From contig NZ_LNQS01000011.1 of the NCBI RefSeq assembly GCF_001513785.1, positions 62,001-126,000 on the forward strand: DNA of 64,000 nucleotides, given 5' to 3'. Below, one piece after another: positions 18,470-29,546 of the stretch (position 1 is the stretch's first letter; the number at the start of each line of letters is the position of its first letter). Origin of the DNA: Rheinheimera sp. EpRS3 (lineage in GTDB: Bacteria; Pseudomonadota; Gammaproteobacteria; Enterobacterales; Alteromonadaceae). A model generated the notes under the pieces. That model searched no databases. It saw only the letters and a list, made by a program, of their open reading frames with translations, and was not told the origin of the DNA. A program made the position numbers and the translations under genes.

Positions 18470-19335
18470 CGGCTGGTGGGGTAAGCGCGGATAACACCCT
18501 CTTGTATGGTAGAAGCAACCAGCACGCCATCGCGGTTAAAAAACTGGCCACGAACCAGCCCACGGCCGCCTGACGCGCTGGGGCTGTCTACGGCATAAAG
18601 CAACCAGTCGTCGAAGCGGAAATCCTGATGAAACCACATGGCATGATCAATAGTGGCTACCTGCATATTGGGCGCCATAAACGATTTACCATGCGGCTGC
18701 AGTGCTGTAGGTAAAAAGTTAAAATCCGAAGCATACGCCAGCAAGTATTTATGCACGCGTAAATCATCCGGCATAGCACCATTAGCTTTAAACCAGACAT
18801 AGCGCTTAGCAGGGCTGATCTGTGCTTTAAATGGGTTTTGAAAATCTACCGGCCGCATTTCAATCGGCTTTTCACAGATAAACTTACTGCGCAGGCTGTC
18901 TGGAATAAGCTCGGCATGCTGTTGATAAAACTCCAGATCGGATACCAGTTCCTCCGGGCCCGGTACTGTCGGCATCTGATCCTGGTGTTCAAAACCGCTT
19001 TCTTCTGCCTGAAATGACGCCGTTAAATAAAATATCGGCTTACCAAACTGAATGGCACTTACCCGACGGGTGCTGAAACTTTTACCATCACGAATATTTT
19101 CAACCTCATATACTATTGGCTTGCTAGCGTCACCCGGGCGCAAAAAATAAGAATGAAACGAATGTACTTTGCGCTCTTCGGCCATGGTTTCTTTTGCGGC
19201 AGATAACGCCTGCCCCATCACCTGGCCGCCGAATACCGCTTTAAAACCCAAATCCTGACTTTGCCCCCTATACAGGCCCTGCTCTATGGTTTCCAGTTTC
19301 AGTAATGCCAGCAAATTCTGTAATACCTGACTCAT
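18466..19335 (-). CDS. tesB: Acyl-CoA thioesterase II TesB
   Basis: 289 residues from the ATG at 19335 with AGGTGGGG upstream; E. coli TesB has 286. Double hot-dog fold. Family segments are [13 protein letters not shown] near the N-terminus, [26 protein letters not shown] and the C-terminal [15 protein letters not shown] with the catalytic Asp region. It hydrolyses medium- and long-chain acyl-CoA. The gene is convergent with plsB and divergent from the EVE-domain gene. Confidence 0.94.
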   Translation of the reverse strand: MSQVLQNLLALLKLETIEQGLYRGQSQDLGFKAVFGGQVMGQALSAAKETMAEERKVHSFHSYFLRPGDASKPIVYEVENIRDGKSFSTRRVSAIQFGKPIFYLTASFQAEESGFEHQDQMPTVPGPEELVSDLEFYQQHAELIPDSLRSKFICEKPIEMRPVDFQNPFKAQISPAKRYVWFKANGAMPDDLRVHKYLLAYASDFNFLPTALQPHGKSFMAPNMQVATIDHAMWFHQDFRFDDWLLYAVDSPSASGGRGLVRGQFFNRDGVLVASTIQEGVIRAYPTSR

Positions 19336-19405
19336 AGCCCCACCTTCTGTTCCGTTGCGGTAAAATATAATGATATTCTGCCGCAAACTACGGAGATCAG
19401 CAAAG

Positions 19406-19864
19406 ATGGCCTACTGGTTATTTAAAACAGAACCTTCCGAATGCAGTATTGATGATTTTGCCAATGCCCCAGACACAGCAATAGTGTGGGAAGGCGTACG
19501 CAATTATCAGGCGCGTAATATGCTGCGTGACGGTGTTAAGCTAGGCGACAAGGTGTTTATCTACCACTCCAGTTGCAAACTGATCGGAGTAGCTGGTATT
19601 GCCAGAGTTGTGCGCCCGGCTTACCCTGATCCCAGCCAGTTTAATTCTGCAAGTGTCTATTTTGACAGTAAATCTTCAACAGACAACCCGCGCTGGATAG
19701 CGGTTGATCTGGTATTTGAACGCAAACTGCCGGCGATAATTTCGCTGGACAAACTAAAAAGCTCCGCTAAGCTGAGTGAGCTGCCTGTTGTACAAAAAGG
19801 CAGCAGGCTTTCTGTTATGCCGGTTAACGAAGCGCAATGGCAAACCATAATGCAGCTTGGCTGA
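19406..19864 (+). CDS. EVE-domain protein
   Basis: 152 residues from the ATG at 19406, with GGAG about 10 nt upstream. It begins [17 protein letters not shown] and continues [15 protein letters not shown] and [19 protein letters not shown], which are the hallmarks of EVE (PUA-like) domains. Family knowledge: EVE domains bind modified bases in DNA or RNA and occur in modification-dependent restriction as well as in stand-alone housekeeping proteins. Here it stands alone between tesB and small unknown genes, so a defence role is not supported. Confidence 0.9.
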   Translation: MAYWLFKTEPSECSIDDFANAPDTAIVWEGVRNYQARNMLRDGVKLGDKVFIYHSSCKLIGVAGIARVVRPAYPDPSQFNSASVYFDSKSSTDNPRWIAVDLVFERKLPAIISLDKLKSSAKLSELPVVQKGSRLSVMPVNEAQWQTIMQLG

Positions 19865-19918
19865 TTCGCATACCTGATGTAACATGAAATCTGTTGTCCC
19901 TGGTAGTTGGAGCCTGAC

Positions 19919-20149
19919 ATGACACACGAACGGCGCCAGATGGATAAGGATATACATTATTTCTGGGAAGATCTAAATCTGGCACAAAAGTTTTCTGTCG
20001 CTGAGTTACAGCGATTTGGTTATGATTTACTGTTCGTTCGCCATATGGCCGAAGGTAACCTTGCGGTGCTGACAGCTGGTGGCAAAATAGCTGCTATTGA
20101 TATTGAAGGGCAGATAGACACCGAGCCCGGCGTTATTCTACGACATTAA
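19919..20149 (+). CDS. Small hypothetical protein
   Basis: 76 residues. I choose the ATG at 19919 (GGAG at 19909-19912) over a TTG at 19907. The sequence is THERRQMDKDIHYFWEDLNL followed by a compact alpha/beta region ending IDIEGQIDTEPGVILRH. It has no cysteine, no membrane helix and no signal peptide. I do not recognise the family. Its good ribosome site, neighbouring-gene codon use and a hairpin just after the stop support it as a real gene. Confidence 0.65.
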   Translation: MTHERRQMDKDIHYFWEDLNLAQKFSVAELQRFGYDLLFVRHMAEGNLAVLTAGGKIAAIDIEGQIDTEPGVILRH

Positions 20150-20155
20150 ATGCAG

Positions 20156-20189
20156 ACTCAGGCGCTGTTAAGCTGCGCCTGAGTTTGTT
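20156..20189 (+). terminator. Probable intrinsic terminator after the 76-residue gene
   Basis: ACTCAGGCGC (20156-20165) pairs perfectly with GCGCCTGAGT (20175-20184) around a 9-nt loop, followed by TTGTT. The stem includes the last codons and stop of the convergent gene ending at 20158, so the sequence does double duty. Confidence 0.55.
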
Positions 20190-20655
20190 CCTCTGCCAAC
20201 GCCACCGCAACTGTACATAATTGCAAATACGACATCAGACTATTGTTCTGCCATAACGCCGTGAGACGGCTATGTTTGATCATCATCAACTCAAGCTGAC
20301 CAAACTCCAGCGTTTTATGCTGGCGTAAATACAATTTTATAGTTTGTTGCGCCGGTATAGCCTTGCTACAGGATTCGCGGGTCACTAACGGTAATAGCTG
20401 ACATAGCAATTGCACCGCTGCCAGTTCCTGCTTACTTAGCCTCGTCTCAACAGCCAGTTTAGCCAGCCGCTGCTCAAGCAGCATTTTTTGCTGCTCGGCT
20501 AGCTGAAACACCGCCTGCTGCATACGCAACAGTTCATGCTCACGTTGTTGCAGCTTAGCTTGCAGGCTTTTGTTTGTTTTACCTATCAGCTCCATCTGCC
20601 ACAATATATATAGCAACACTAAAACTAACACGCCTATCAACAACATCCACACCAT
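20158..20655 (-). CDS. Membrane-anchored coiled-coil hypothetical protein
   Basis: 165 residues, ATG at 20655 with AGGAAG upstream. One N-terminal membrane helix (MLLIGVLVLVLLYILWQMEL) is followed by a Gln/Leu/Glu-rich coiled coil of about 60 residues (LQAKLQQREHELLRMQQAVF) and a helical C-terminal domain containing two further cysteines. Topology is probably N-out with a cytoplasmic coil, but orientation is not certain. I do not recognise the family. It is on the same strand and 53 nt downstream of the DUF885 gene. Confidence 0.65.
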   Translation of the reverse strand: MVWMLLIGVLVLVLLYILWQMELIGKTNKSLQAKLQQREHELLRMQQAVFQLAEQQKMLLEQRLAKLAVETRLSKQELAAVQLLCQLLPLVTRESCSKAIPAQQTIKLYLRQHKTLEFGQLELMMIKHSRLTALWQNNSLMSYLQLCTVAVALAEEQTQAQLNSA

Positions 20656-20708
20656 ACTGCTTTACTTCCTGTTTATATCAGTTGTTGCGAGGCGATATGG
20701 CTAGATGG

Positions 20709-22454
20709 CTAGCCTTTTTGCTGCCGGGCAATATAAGCACGCACCTGTTGCTCCAGCACCGCCAGCGGTACACTGCCATTACTGAGTACTACGTCATGGA
20801 ACTCGCGTACATTAAAGTGCTCGCCAAGCGCTTGCTCTGCTTCTGCGCGCAGCTGCTTAATAGTAATTTCTCCTAACTTATAAGACAGCGCCTGCGCTGG
20901 CCAACTGATATAACGGTCTATTTCGGTCGTTACGTTGTGCATGGACAACGCGGTATTTTCAGCCAGAAAATCTATCGCCTGCTGACGGCTCCAGCCCATG
21001 GTATGCATGCCGGTGTCTACCACCAACCGTGCAGCCCGCCACATCTCATAGGTCAGGCGGCCAAAATTGTTATAGGGTTCCTGATAAAAACCCATTTCCA
21101 GCCCCAGATATTCAGCATATAACCCCCAGCCCTCACCAAAAGCTGAGGTATAAAAACTGCGACGGTAATCGGGCAACTCTGCATGTTCACGGGCCAGCGC
21201 AACCTGCAAATGGTGGCCTGGCACAGCTTCGTGCAGTGTCAGTGCTTCCATCTCGTATAATGGCCGACGGTCCAGTGCGTAGGTATTAACCCAGTAAAAA
21301 CCGGCCTGATCATCACGGGTTGGCCCCGAATAACGCCCTGTAGTGTATTTAGGCGCAATTTCTGCAGGCACCGGCACTACGCCATAAGGTGTGCGCGGCA
21401 GAGTTTTAAATAATTTTGGCAATTCAGCATCGGCCTTTTTTGCCAGATAAGCGGCATAACGCATCAGTTCATCGGGTGTTTTGGCATAAAACTGCGGATC
21501 GGTACGCAAGTACTGGATAAATTCAGCAAAACTGCCGGTAAAGCCTAGTTGATCAATTACCTGCTGCATTTGTGCCCGGATGCGTTTTACTTCATCCAGG
21601 CCGGTTTGATGTACCTGCTGTGGTGTCAGCTTTAACGTGGTGTAATGTTCCAGCCGGTTTTGGTAAAACGCAGCGCCATCTGGTAAAGCACTGGCGGCAA
21701 TAGTATCTCTGGCGCCTGGCAGATACTCATTGACCATAAAGTCATAAAATGTCTGATAAGCCGGGTTTACTGCCTGTGTAATCTGTTCAGTCGCTTGAGC
21801 GGTAAGTTGTTGCCACTCTGTATCGCCGATAAAAGCAGGCTTACGGCTAAATGGCTGATAAAACACACTTTGGCTAGGGTCCTGCACAATGTAAGAAATA
21901 ATGCTTTGCTCAAAGCCTTTAAGCACAGCCTTAGGTTGCGTTACGCCCTTGGCCAGGCCTTGCTTCATCCAGTCGGTTTGTTGTTGCATATAACGTGGCA
22001 TGGCAGCGAGCTTTTGCAGATAGTGCTGATAATCTGCCAGCGTTTTAAAACTACCACGCTGTACCATAAAGCCAAGATTGGTATGAAAGCCCGATTCTGA
22101 CGTTAACGGCATTAAGTGCGCGCCATAGCGGTATTCATCAATTTGATCAGCCAGACGATAGGCTAAAATGGCATGGTTAATCTGGTTTTGTTCAGACAAC
22201 GCTTTAACATCAACCTGTTGCAGCCGGGCCTGCCAACGCAGCCGTTGTTGTTGGCGCTGTTCCAGGGCTTGTGGCGACATGTCTGTCAGCTCGCCCGGTG
22301 CCGTTTCGTTTAACTCTTGTTGTGCCTGCCACAGTTGCTGTGCCAGTTCGGTAAACTGTTTATCGCTGTTGTGTGTTGTTGTTGCACACGCCGACAATAA
22401 AACTGTACACATTACAGTTAAAAATAGTGATTTAATATTTACAGTGGTTTTCAT
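20709..22454 (-). CDS. DUF885-family lipoprotein, putative metallopeptidase
   Basis: 581 residues from the ATG at 22454 (a GTG at 22469 is less likely). A lipoprotein signal ends in LLSAC with Cys23 as the lipidated residue. The C-terminal half has LTLHEAVPGHHLQVAL, an HExxxxHH metal site, and SAFGEGWGLYAEYLGLEMG, which supplies the downstream acidic residue. These are the hallmarks of the DUF885 family, thought to be M32-like metallopeptidases. It is probably held in the outer membrane facing the periplasm. Substrate unknown. Confidence 0.87.
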   Translation of the reverse strand: MKTTVNIKSLFLTVMCTVLLSACATTTHNSDKQFTELAQQLWQAQQELNETAPGELTDMSPQALEQRQQQRLRWQARLQQVDVKALSEQNQINHAILAYRLADQIDEYRYGAHLMPLTSESGFHTNLGFMVQRGSFKTLADYQHYLQKLAAMPRYMQQQTDWMKQGLAKGVTQPKAVLKGFEQSIISYIVQDPSQSVFYQPFSRKPAFIGDTEWQQLTAQATEQITQAVNPAYQTFYDFMVNEYLPGARDTIAASALPDGAAFYQNRLEHYTTLKLTPQQVHQTGLDEVKRIRAQMQQVIDQLGFTGSFAEFIQYLRTDPQFYAKTPDELMRYAAYLAKKADAELPKLFKTLPRTPYGVVPVPAEIAPKYTTGRYSGPTRDDQAGFYWVNTYALDRRPLYEMEALTLHEAVPGHHLQVALAREHAELPDYRRSFYTSAFGEGWGLYAEYLGLEMGFYQEPYNNFGRLTYEMWRAARLVVDTGMHTMGWSRQQAIDFLAENTALSMHNVTTEIDRYISWPAQALSYKLGEITIKQLRAEAEQALGEHFNVREFHDVVLSNGSVPLAVLEQQVRAYIARQQKG

Positions 22455-22740
22455 TTTGGTTATTCCCACAAAAAAGACGCTTCGATTGTATCTGCTTTAT
22501 TCACAGATTACAGGCAACTAAACCAGACAAAGCTGCTTTTTACCGTTTTTACTACCAAAGTACGGCTGGCGGAGTGTCGATAATCCGGCCAATCTGATGT
22601 TAAATTCGACAGCTGTATTTTTTTGTCTGACAGAGCTGTTGCCTGTCGCATAGAATCGCGTACTATGGGCTTAGCGATGTATTCGTTAACAATTCAGGTA
22701 ACCCCAGCCGGTGCCTGTCAGCGGAGTTATACGTGGTCTT

Positions 22741-23775
22741 ATGAAGTATCAGGATTCACTGGAACAAGCCAGCGAGAAAGCCGCGCAGGTAAAAGTATTT
22801 TTACAGCGTGCCGGCCTTGCAGCTCATCCGGTAAATTATGCCGTGTGCTACGACTATATCAGCGGTCATCACGCTGGGCTGTGCACTGCAATTGAGCATA
22901 AGCTGAGTGCAAAAACTCCGTTTGACGATTTTATTATGGCGGATTTATACAGCCGCTATCTGACGCCGGCGAATCCGCAGCAGGAACAATTACTGCAAGA
23001 TGCTTCCGGCATTGTCAGCCGCCTTACCGGCTATACCGATCTCGCCGCTGAACAGGTTGGCGATTATCTGCAACAGCTGGACTTCAGCTTACTGCAATTG
23101 CAGCAGCAACAGCAAAATGGCGAAAATATCCTTTCGACGGTTGAACAACTGCGCCAACAAACTCAGGAGTTCCGCTCCAGCCAGTATCAGTTGCAGCAGC
23201 AGTTGGAACAAGCCAACCAGCAAAGCCATCAGCTACGGCATGAACTAGAGCAACTTAAACTACAACGGCAGCTTGATCCACTAACCGGCTTATATAACCG
23301 CTCTGCAATGCAGCACCAACTGGAGTTATGGTTTACTGAGCAACCAGGCCGTCGCATAGCCGCTATTGCCATTGATCTGGACCATTTCAGCCGCTTTAAT
23401 CAGGATTATGGCAGTGCTATTGGCGACGTTATTTTGTCGAAAGTAGCGCGTAAAATCAGCAGTTATGTGCAAAGCAGTGGTTTACCTGTGCGCGCGGGCG
23501 GAGAAGAGTTCCTGATCCTGTTGCCTGATGTCGATTTGCGCAGTGCCAGTGAAATTGCAGAACAAGTCCGGCGCGGTGTGGAAAAACTGCGGTTTGTCTC
23601 CGCCCGCAGCAAAAAAGCCTTACCCAAAGTGACTATTTCACTGGGTGTATCCTTATACCAGCACAGCGAAAACTGGTATCAGTTTCTGGCGCGCACCACC
23701 GACGTATTAACGCTAGCCAAACAACGCGGCCGTAATCAGGTTGCCAGTGAAACCATGCTGGCACTGCCCGCTTAG
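22741..23775 (+). CDS. Diguanylate cyclase, GGEEF type without I-site
   Basis: 344 residues from the ATG at 22741; an in-frame GTG at 22711 is possible. The N-terminal ~170 residues form a helical sensor-like domain with a Gln-rich coiled coil ([20 protein letters not shown]). The GGDEF domain begins at [15 protein letters not shown], and its active site is [13 protein letters not shown]. The position five residues before GGEEF lacks the RxxD inhibitory motif, so feedback inhibition by c-di-GMP is not expected. No membrane helix. It likely responds to a cytoplasmic signal. It stands just upstream of the ubiE operon. Confidence 0.88.
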   Translation: MKYQDSLEQASEKAAQVKVFLQRAGLAAHPVNYAVCYDYISGHHAGLCTAIEHKLSAKTPFDDFIMADLYSRYLTPANPQQEQLLQDASGIVSRLTGYTDLAAEQVGDYLQQLDFSLLQLQQQQQNGENILSTVEQLRQQTQEFRSSQYQLQQQLEQANQQSHQLRHELEQLKLQRQLDPLTGLYNRSAMQHQLELWFTEQPGRRIAAIAIDLDHFSRFNQDYGSAIGDVILSKVARKISSYVQSSGLPVRAGGEEFLILLPDVDLRSASEIAEQVRRGVEKLRFVSARSKKALPKVTISLGVSLYQHSENWYQFLARTTDVLTLAKQRGRNQVASETMLALPA

Positions 23776-23858
23776 GTTTTAAAAAGCCAACAGATAAGTT
23801 GGCTGGCGCGGCTTTATCTTTTACACTAGCCACATTTCTTTGCCAACAGGCCTGCAGC

Positions 23859-24614
23859 ATGACCGATCACAACCCTAACACTACGCACTTTGGCTATAAA
23901 ACTGTTGCCGCCGAGCAGAAGGTGTCGATGGTAGCGAATGTGTTTCACTCGGTAGCCGCCAAGTATGATGTGATGAATGACTTAATGTCGCTTGGTATTC
24001 ACCGCTTATGGAAACGGTTTACCATTGACTGCAGCGGCGTGCGCCCTGGCCAGCAGGTGCTTGATCTGGCTGGTGGTACCGGTGATATCACGGCGTTGTT
24101 TTCAAAACGGGTCGGGCCGGCCGGTAAAGTAGTGCTGGCAGATATTAATGCCTCTATGCTTAATGTTGGCCGCGACAAACTGCGTGATCTGGGTTTGGTG
24201 AACAATATTGAGTATGTGCAGGCCAATGCCGAAGCCCTGCCCTTTGCCGACAACAGTTTTGACATTATCAGCATTGGTTTTGGCTTGCGTAACGTGACCG
24301 ATAAAGACGCAGCGCTACGCTCTATGTTTCGGGTATTAAAGCCAGGTGGCCGCTTGCTGGTGCTGGAGTTTTCCAAACCAGAACAGCAATGGCTAAGCAA
24401 AGTGTATGATCTGTACTCGTTTAAACTACTGCCCACTATTGGCCAGTTGGTCGCAAACGATAAAGAAAGCTACAAGTATCTGGCTGAATCTATCCGTATG
24501 CACCCGGATCAGGAAACGCTGAAAAGCATGATGCAGGATGCGGGTTTTGCTGAAGTCAGCTACCACAATCTAACCGGCGGCATAGTGGCACTGCACCGGG
24601 GTTATAAATTCTGA
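23859..24614 (+). CDS. ubiE: Demethylmenaquinone / 2-methoxy-6-polyprenyl-benzoquinol methyltransferase UbiE
   Basis: 251 residues from the ATG at 23859, the same length as E. coli UbiE. An upstream in-frame extension to 23799 is rejected. SAM-binding motif I is [15 protein letters not shown]; other signatures are the N-terminal [30 protein letters not shown] and the C-terminal [20 protein letters not shown]. It C-methylates the ring in ubiquinone and menaquinone synthesis. It overlaps ubiJ by one base (TGATG), starting the ubiE-ubiJ-ubiB operon. Confidence 0.97.
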   Translation: MTDHNPNTTHFGYKTVAAEQKVSMVANVFHSVAAKYDVMNDLMSLGIHRLWKRFTIDCSGVRPGQQVLDLAGGTGDITALFSKRVGPAGKVVLADINASMLNVGRDKLRDLGLVNNIEYVQANAEALPFADNSFDIISIGFGLRNVTDKDAALRSMFRVLKPGGRLLVLEFSKPEQQWLSKVYDLYSFKLLPTIGQLVANDKESYKYLAESIRMHPDQETLKSMMQDAGFAEVSYHNLTGGIVALHRGYKF

Positions 24615-25222
24615 TGTTGCCTTTACTGCCCCAGCTGCTGTGTGCCGTGGCAGAAAAAACCATGGCCAGGTTAATCGCTATGGACCCGAACGCCGCAGGC
24701 AGGCTTAGCCGGCTGCACGGTAAGCAGTTGTCGTTCCGACTGCGGGAATGGCCGGTTACGTTGGTACTTAGCGCCAATACTCGGGGCATTTTATTTAATC
24801 AGCATGACGAAGCTACAGACTGTGCCATTGCAACCGATTTAGCCAGCCTGCGCCTGCTGCGCGACCCCAGCCAGCTAACCAGGCTGATAAAAGCCGATGC
24901 ACTGCAGATAGATGGCGATATTCAGGTTGCGCAGCAATACAGTCATTTTTTCCAGCAACTTGATCCAGACTGGCAACAAACACTGTCTGCTTATGTCGGT
25001 GATGCCGCGGCACATAAAATTGCCGTCAGCATGCAGCAGATACACCAGTATCTAAGCAATAAAACTACTGCTTTGCAGCAGCTTGGCACTGAACTGGCAC
25101 AGGATGAGCTGCAGTTAACACCCACGGCCGCCGAAATGGCGCAGTTTAGTAGCGCAGTTAGCGAATTGGCAGCCAAAGCTGATGTTATGCAGCAGCAACT
25201 GCAAGCCCTCCAGGAGTTATAG
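24614..25222 (+). CDS. ubiJ: Ubiquinone biosynthesis accessory factor UbiJ (SCP2 domain)
   Basis: 202 residues, ATG at 24614 overlapping the ubiE stop. An N-terminal SCP2-type lipid-binding domain contains [20 protein letters not shown], with a hydrophobic strand pattern for a lipid pocket. The C-terminal ~45 residues form a coiled coil. Family knowledge: UbiJ works with UbiK in a soluble complex that shuttles ubiquinone intermediates. The gene order ubiE-ubiJ-ubiB is diagnostic. Its TAG stop overlaps the GTG start of ubiB by one base. Confidence 0.93.
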   Translation: MLPLLPQLLCAVAEKTMARLIAMDPNAAGRLSRLHGKQLSFRLREWPVTLVLSANTRGILFNQHDEATDCAIATDLASLRLLRDPSQLTRLIKADALQIDGDIQVAQQYSHFFQQLDPDWQQTLSAYVGDAAAHKIAVSMQQIHQYLSNKTTALQQLGTELAQDELQLTPTAAEMAQFSSAVSELAAKADVMQQQLQALQEL

Positions 25223-26850
25223 TGCGTATCAGCCGTTTTTATCAAATCCAGAAAACGTTGTTGCAGTTCGGCCTGGATGAACTGGTCCCCGCACAATGGC
25301 AACCCTGGTATGCGAGGATGTTACGCCGCAGTTTGTTCTGGTTGCGTAACCGCCATCTGGATCAGCCGGTTGGTGTAAGGTTGCGGCTGGCGCTGCAAAG
25401 CCTGGGCCCGGTCTGGGTGAAATTCGGCCAGATGCTTTCTACCCGCCGTGATCTGTTTCCACCACAACTGGCAGACGAACTGGCTAAACTGCAGGATAAA
25501 GTACCGCCTTTTGACGGAGCCCAGGCACAACTACTGATTGAACAGGCGCTGGAGCTGGACAATATTGCTCAGCTATTTGTTGATTTTAACCAAACTCCGC
25601 TTGCGTCCGCCTCAATTGCCCAGGTGCATACCGCACAATTACTGCAGGCCGATGGCACTGTGGCAGATGTTGTTATTAAAGTGATCCGCCCGGATATCAA
25701 GCGTCAGATTATGGCAGATTTAGCGCTGATGGAAACGCTGGCTGATGCTGCGGCCCGTTTCTTACCCGATGGTAAACGCTTACGACCACGCGAAGTGGTG
25801 TCAGAATACCGTAAAACCATTCTGGATGAACTGGACCTGCAGCGTGAAGCCGCCAACGCTATTCAGCTACGGCGTAATTTTGAAGGCTCGGACTCGCTAT
25901 ATATTCCCTTCGTCTACAGCGATTACAGCCGCGCTAATGTGATGGTGATGGAACGGATCTACGGCATACCTGTGTCTGATATCGCTGCGTTACAGGCACA
26001 AAATACCGATATGGAATTACTGGCCAAACGTGGTGTGGAAGTATTTTTTACTCAGGTATTCCGCGATAGCTTCTTTCATGCCGATATGCACCCGGGCAAT
26101 ATTTTTGTCTCACGGGAAACCCCGGAAAACCCGAAATACATTGGCATTGACTGCGGCATTGTTGGCACCTTAAATGCGGAAGATAAGCGCTATCTGGCAG
26201 AAAACTTTGTCGCCTTTTTTAACCGCGACTATAAGAAAGTGGCCCAGTTACATGTGGACTCCGGCTGGGTTCCGGCCCATACCAAGGTAGAAGAATTTGA
26301 GAGCGCCATTCGTACCGTATGCGAACCGATTTTTCAAAAACCGCTGGCAGAAATCTCTTTTGGCCATGTACTGCTGAACCTTTTCAGCACTGCCAGACGT
26401 TTTGATATGCAAGTTCAGCCGCAGCTGGTGTTATTACAGAAAACACTGTTGTATATTGAAGGCTTGGGGCGTCAGTTGTATCCGCAACTGGATTTATGGA
26501 AAACAGCGAAACCGTTTCTGGAAAACTGGGTTAAACAGCAGGTTGGTTTACCGGCTATATGGCGTCAGGTTAAAGAAAACCTGCCGTTTTGGGCAGAGAA
26601 GCTACCGCAGATGCCAAATCTGCTGCATCAGTATCTTGAACAAGGCCCCAGGCAGCAAAGACAACTGTTACAACAACTGCAGCAACTGGCCGGGCAACAG
26701 CAAAAGACCAGACAACAAATAGTTGCTGCTACCTTTGCAGCGGCAGCACTGATCAGTGCTAGTATAGTGTTCAGTATCGGCAGCCACACTTTGGCAGTAT
26801 TACTGCTGGCAGTAAGTGCAGGCTTTGGCGTTAAAGCATTAGTGCGATAA
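25222..26850 (+). CDS. ubiB: Ubiquinone biosynthesis ATPase-like kinase UbiB
   Basis: 542 residues, GTG start at 25222 behind CAGGAG. It belongs to the UbiB/ADCK atypical kinase family: the N-terminal KxGQ-type motif [17 protein letters not shown], then [11 protein letters not shown] for the Ala-rich loop, then the catalytic region [14 protein letters not shown] and GIDCGIVG for metal binding. The C-terminus has one or two membrane helices ([19 protein letters not shown]). It is required for ubiquinone production, probably by extracting lipid precursors from the membrane. Confidence 0.97.
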   Translation: MRISRFYQIQKTLLQFGLDELVPAQWQPWYARMLRRSLFWLRNRHLDQPVGVRLRLALQSLGPVWVKFGQMLSTRRDLFPPQLADELAKLQDKVPPFDGAQAQLLIEQALELDNIAQLFVDFNQTPLASASIAQVHTAQLLQADGTVADVVIKVIRPDIKRQIMADLALMETLADAAARFLPDGKRLRPREVVSEYRKTILDELDLQREAANAIQLRRNFEGSDSLYIPFVYSDYSRANVMVMERIYGIPVSDIAALQAQNTDMELLAKRGVEVFFTQVFRDSFFHADMHPGNIFVSRETPENPKYIGIDCGIVGTLNAEDKRYLAENFVAFFNRDYKKVAQLHVDSGWVPAHTKVEEFESAIRTVCEPIFQKPLAEISFGHVLLNLFSTARRFDMQVQPQLVLLQKTLLYIEGLGRQLYPQLDLWKTAKPFLENWVKQQVGLPAIWRQVKENLPFWAEKLPQMPNLLHQYLEQGPRQQRQLLQQLQQLAGQQQKTRQQIVAATFAAAALISASIVFSIGSHTLAVLLLAVSAGFGVKALVR

Positions 26851-26922
26851 CAGATTTGTCATAACAACGACATATACTGCGCCAGACACAACCAGTGTCC
26901 GGCATTAATCAGAGGAAACACC

Positions 26923-27180
26923 ATGTTCGGCAATATCAGTATTTGGCAGTTACTTATTGTTTTAGCCATCATTGTTTTACTGTTTGGCACCAAAAAGCTG
27001 CGCGGCATAGGCACAGATTTGGGTTCAGCAATAAAAGGGTTTCGCAGTTCAATTAAAGACTCGCCATCTGATGATGAAACTGCAGAGCAACCTGCTCAGC
27101 TAAACGAACAAAGTAAAGCAGGTAGCAGCGCAGATAAAAATGCGGCTAGCGCGCCCAGCGACACTAAAGACAAAGTGTAA
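26923..27180 (+). CDS. tatA: Sec-independent translocase subunit TatA
   Basis: 85 residues. The N-terminal helix [20 protein letters not shown] is followed by the amphipathic segment [20 protein letters not shown] and a charged, disordered tail ending KDKV. TatA forms the pore-like assembly for folded twin-arginine substrates in the inner membrane. It starts the tatABC operon. Between ubiB and tatA a stem (GCC-a-GACAC / GTGTC-c-GGC, 26881-26903) is present without a T tract. Confidence 0.96.
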   Translation: MFGNISIWQLLIVLAIIVLLFGTKKLRGIGTDLGSAIKGFRSSIKDSPSDDETAEQPAQLNEQSKAGSSADKNAASAPSDTKDKV

Positions 27181-27501
27181 ATGGGCTTCTGGGAGCTGGT
27201 TGTTATTGGCATCGTAGCCTTGCTGGTGCTGGGGCCTGAGCGGTTGCCCGGTGCCATTCGCTCAGTGCAGAAAACAGTGCGCAGTATTAAGCAGTTTGGC
27301 CAGCAAATGCAGGCAGAGTTAAACGATGATCTACGCGCACATGAGCTGCATCAGAAATTAAAGGATGCAGAAGCTAAGGGTCTGCTTAACCTGACAGAGC
27401 AGGAAAAAGCTGCCCTGGCTGAGTTAAAACAAGCAGCGGCTGATGTAAACACGCCTATTTCGTCGATAACCAGCAGTAAAGATAATAAACATGAGCTTTA
27501 A
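27181..27501 (+). CDS. tatB: Sec-independent translocase subunit TatB
   Basis: 106 residues beginning directly after the tatA stop. The helix [20 protein letters not shown] with Glu-5-like and Pro signature residues identifies TatB, followed by [20 protein letters not shown] and a coiled charged region. TatB forms the receptor complex with TatC. It overlaps tatC by 11 nt, so translation is coupled. Confidence 0.95.
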   Translation: MGFWELVVIGIVALLVLGPERLPGAIRSVQKTVRSIKQFGQQMQAELNDDLRAHELHQKLKDAEAKGLLNLTEQEKAALAELKQAAADVNTPISSITSSKDNKHEL

Positions 27502-28246
27502 CGCCAGCCCCGACAGTTTGCTTGGACATTTAATAGAGCTGCGCAACCGCCTGTTGCGCTGCGTAGTGGCGGTAATAATTGTCTTCGCTGGCTTGGCGGC
27601 TTTTGCGCAAGAGATATATCACATACTGGCCCAACCGCTAATGGCGGTGTTGCCGGAAAATAGCAGCATGATTGCAACCGATGTTGCCGCCCCCTTTTTT
27701 GCACCGTTTAAATTAACCTTTATTGTTGCGATATGCGTCGCCATTCCTTATATCCTGCTGCAAGTATGGCAATTTATTGCACCGGCTTTGTATAGCCGTG
27801 AAAAGCGGCTGATGGCTCCACTGGTGATGAGTAGCACTTTGCTGTTTTATAGCGGTATAGCCTTTGCGTACTATATTGTATTTCCTATTATTTTCGGTTT
27901 TTTTACCAGCGTTGCGCCTGAAGGTGTCACAGTAGCTACCGATATCAGTAACTACCTTGATTTTGTACTGAAGCTATTTTTTGCTTTTGGCTTATCGTTT
28001 GAAATCCCGGTCGCTATTTTGCTAATGGTGTGGACCGGTGTTACTACACGTGCCGAGCTGGCAGAAAAGCGGCCATACATTATTGTTGGCGCCTTTATTT
28101 TAGGTATGCTGCTAACACCGCCTGATGTGCTGTCACAAACCTTACTGGCGGTACCTATGTGGTTACTATTTGAGCTTGGCCTTGCACTCAGCCGCTTTTA
28201 TCAGCCAGCCACTACCGAAAACACAGAAGAAAAACAGGAAGATTGA
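27491..28246 (+). CDS. tatC: Sec-independent translocase subunit TatC
   Basis: 251 residues and six predicted helices. Family segments are [17 protein letters not shown] at the N-terminus (twin-arginine signal recognition) and [19 protein letters not shown] in the fifth helix. The C-terminal tail is rich in Glu and Lys. It is the core twin-arginine receptor in the inner membrane. Confidence 0.97.
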   Translation: MSFNASPDSLLGHLIELRNRLLRCVVAVIIVFAGLAAFAQEIYHILAQPLMAVLPENSSMIATDVAAPFFAPFKLTFIVAICVAIPYILLQVWQFIAPALYSREKRLMAPLVMSSTLLFYSGIAFAYYIVFPIIFGFFTSVAPEGVTVATDISNYLDFVLKLFFAFGLSFEIPVAILLMVWTGVTTRAELAEKRPYIIVGAFILGMLLTPPDVLSQTLLAVPMWLLFELGLALSRFYQPATTENTEEKQED

Positions 28247-28248
28247 CA

Positions 28249-28746
28249 ATGAAATTAATGTTAGCTGCTTTAGTTGCCGTAACCAGCCTACCGGTTGCGG
28301 CTATACCATTAGATCAAGCGCTTGAGCTTTGCCGTGCAGAACAAAACGCCTTACGTCGCTTAACCTGTTATGACGCTATTTCGGCAGTAACAGCAAGTAC
28401 TACATCGCCAAGTAATACTGCTGTATCGCCAGCAACAACTGCAGCAGTGCCGGTTGCTAACACCGCTGTAAAAAAACAACCTGAAGCAGACTTTGGTATT
28501 GAGCACCGTAAAATAGACGAAGAAGCACCGGACCAAATTTATCTGAGCGTTAAAGAGGTGCGTTACAGCCCGCGTAAAGAACTGATTGTCGAGTTTGATA
28601 ATGGCCAGATTTGGCATCAAAGAGGCAATGATTACTACAGAATAAACGAAGGTGAGCAACACTATATAAGACGCGGAGCTTTAGGGTCTTTTCTTCTTGG
28701 TAACGATCAAAACAATCGCGCCATTCGAGTTACACGCGAGCAATAG
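28249..28746 (+). CDS. Small secreted protein with LxCYD motif
   Basis: 165 residues from the ATG at 28249 (AGGA at 28236-28239); a TTG at 28243 is rejected. A signal peptide (MLAALVAVTSLPVAA) is followed by IPLDQALELCRAEQNALRRL then TCYDAI: a Cys-x(n)-LxCYD helix pair like that seen in TagO/VasI-type T6SS-associated proteins and other small periplasmic proteins. A Thr/Ala-rich linker leads to a small beta domain (LSVKEVRYSPRKELIVEF). No T6SS gene is near. It is co-transcribed between tatC and tatD. Role unknown. Confidence 0.75.
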   Translation: MKLMLAALVAVTSLPVAAIPLDQALELCRAEQNALRRLTCYDAISAVTASTTSPSNTAVSPATTAAVPVANTAVKKQPEADFGIEHRKIDEEAPDQIYLSVKEVRYSPRKELIVEFDNGQIWHQRGNDYYRINEGEQHYIRRGALGSFLLGNDQNNRAIRVTREQ

Positions 28747-28747
28747 C

Positions 28748-29546
28748 ATGTCTAAATGGTGTGATATCGGTGTCAATCTGTTCAGCAGCCAGTTCGATAG
28801 CGACAGGGCTGCTGTAGTTGAGCGCGCCGCACTGGCCGGCGTAGCTCAATTAGTGCTGATTGGCAGCGATATCGATGAGAGCAGACAAAATATTGCTTTT
28901 TGCCAGCAACACCGCGGCTGTTGCAGTACAGCTGGCGTGCATCCACATCAGGCAGCTAATGTCAGGCCGGATTGGCTCATACAGTTGCAGGCATTAAGCA
29001 GACAAGCTGAAGTGATCTCTATCGGTGAGTGTGGTCTCGATTTTAACCGTGATTTTTCGCCCAGAGACCAGCAACAACTCGTTTTTGCTGAACAGTTACA
29101 ACTGGCCCGGCAGTGTGGCAAGCCGGTTTATCTGCATGAGCGCGATGCCTTTACTACTCAGCTTGCCATGCTAAAAGAGCACCAGATCAGCCATGGTGTA
29201 ACGCATTGTTTTACCGGCGATGTGCAGCAGTTAAAGGCTTATCTGGATCTGGGGCTTTATATAGGCATTACCGGCTGGGTGTGCGATGAACGCCGCGGTG
29301 AAGCACTGCAACAGGCGCTACGCTATATTCCATCTGACAGGCTGTTACTGGAAACCGATGCACCTTATTTGCTACCCCGCACTATGCAGCCTAAACCCAA
29401 AAGCCGCCGTAACGAACCCGCCTACCTGCCGGTTATTGCCCAAATGGTAGCCCGGCTAACTAACCGTACCATGGATGAACTGGCAACGCTGACATGGCAA
29501 AACAGCCAGCTGTTGTTTGGTTTTCAACCCTCATTGAGCACGGCTT

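Noticed and set aside
19406-19864. EVE-domain gene as part of a defence island
   Set aside because: No restriction or other defence gene nearby; neighbours are housekeeping genes.
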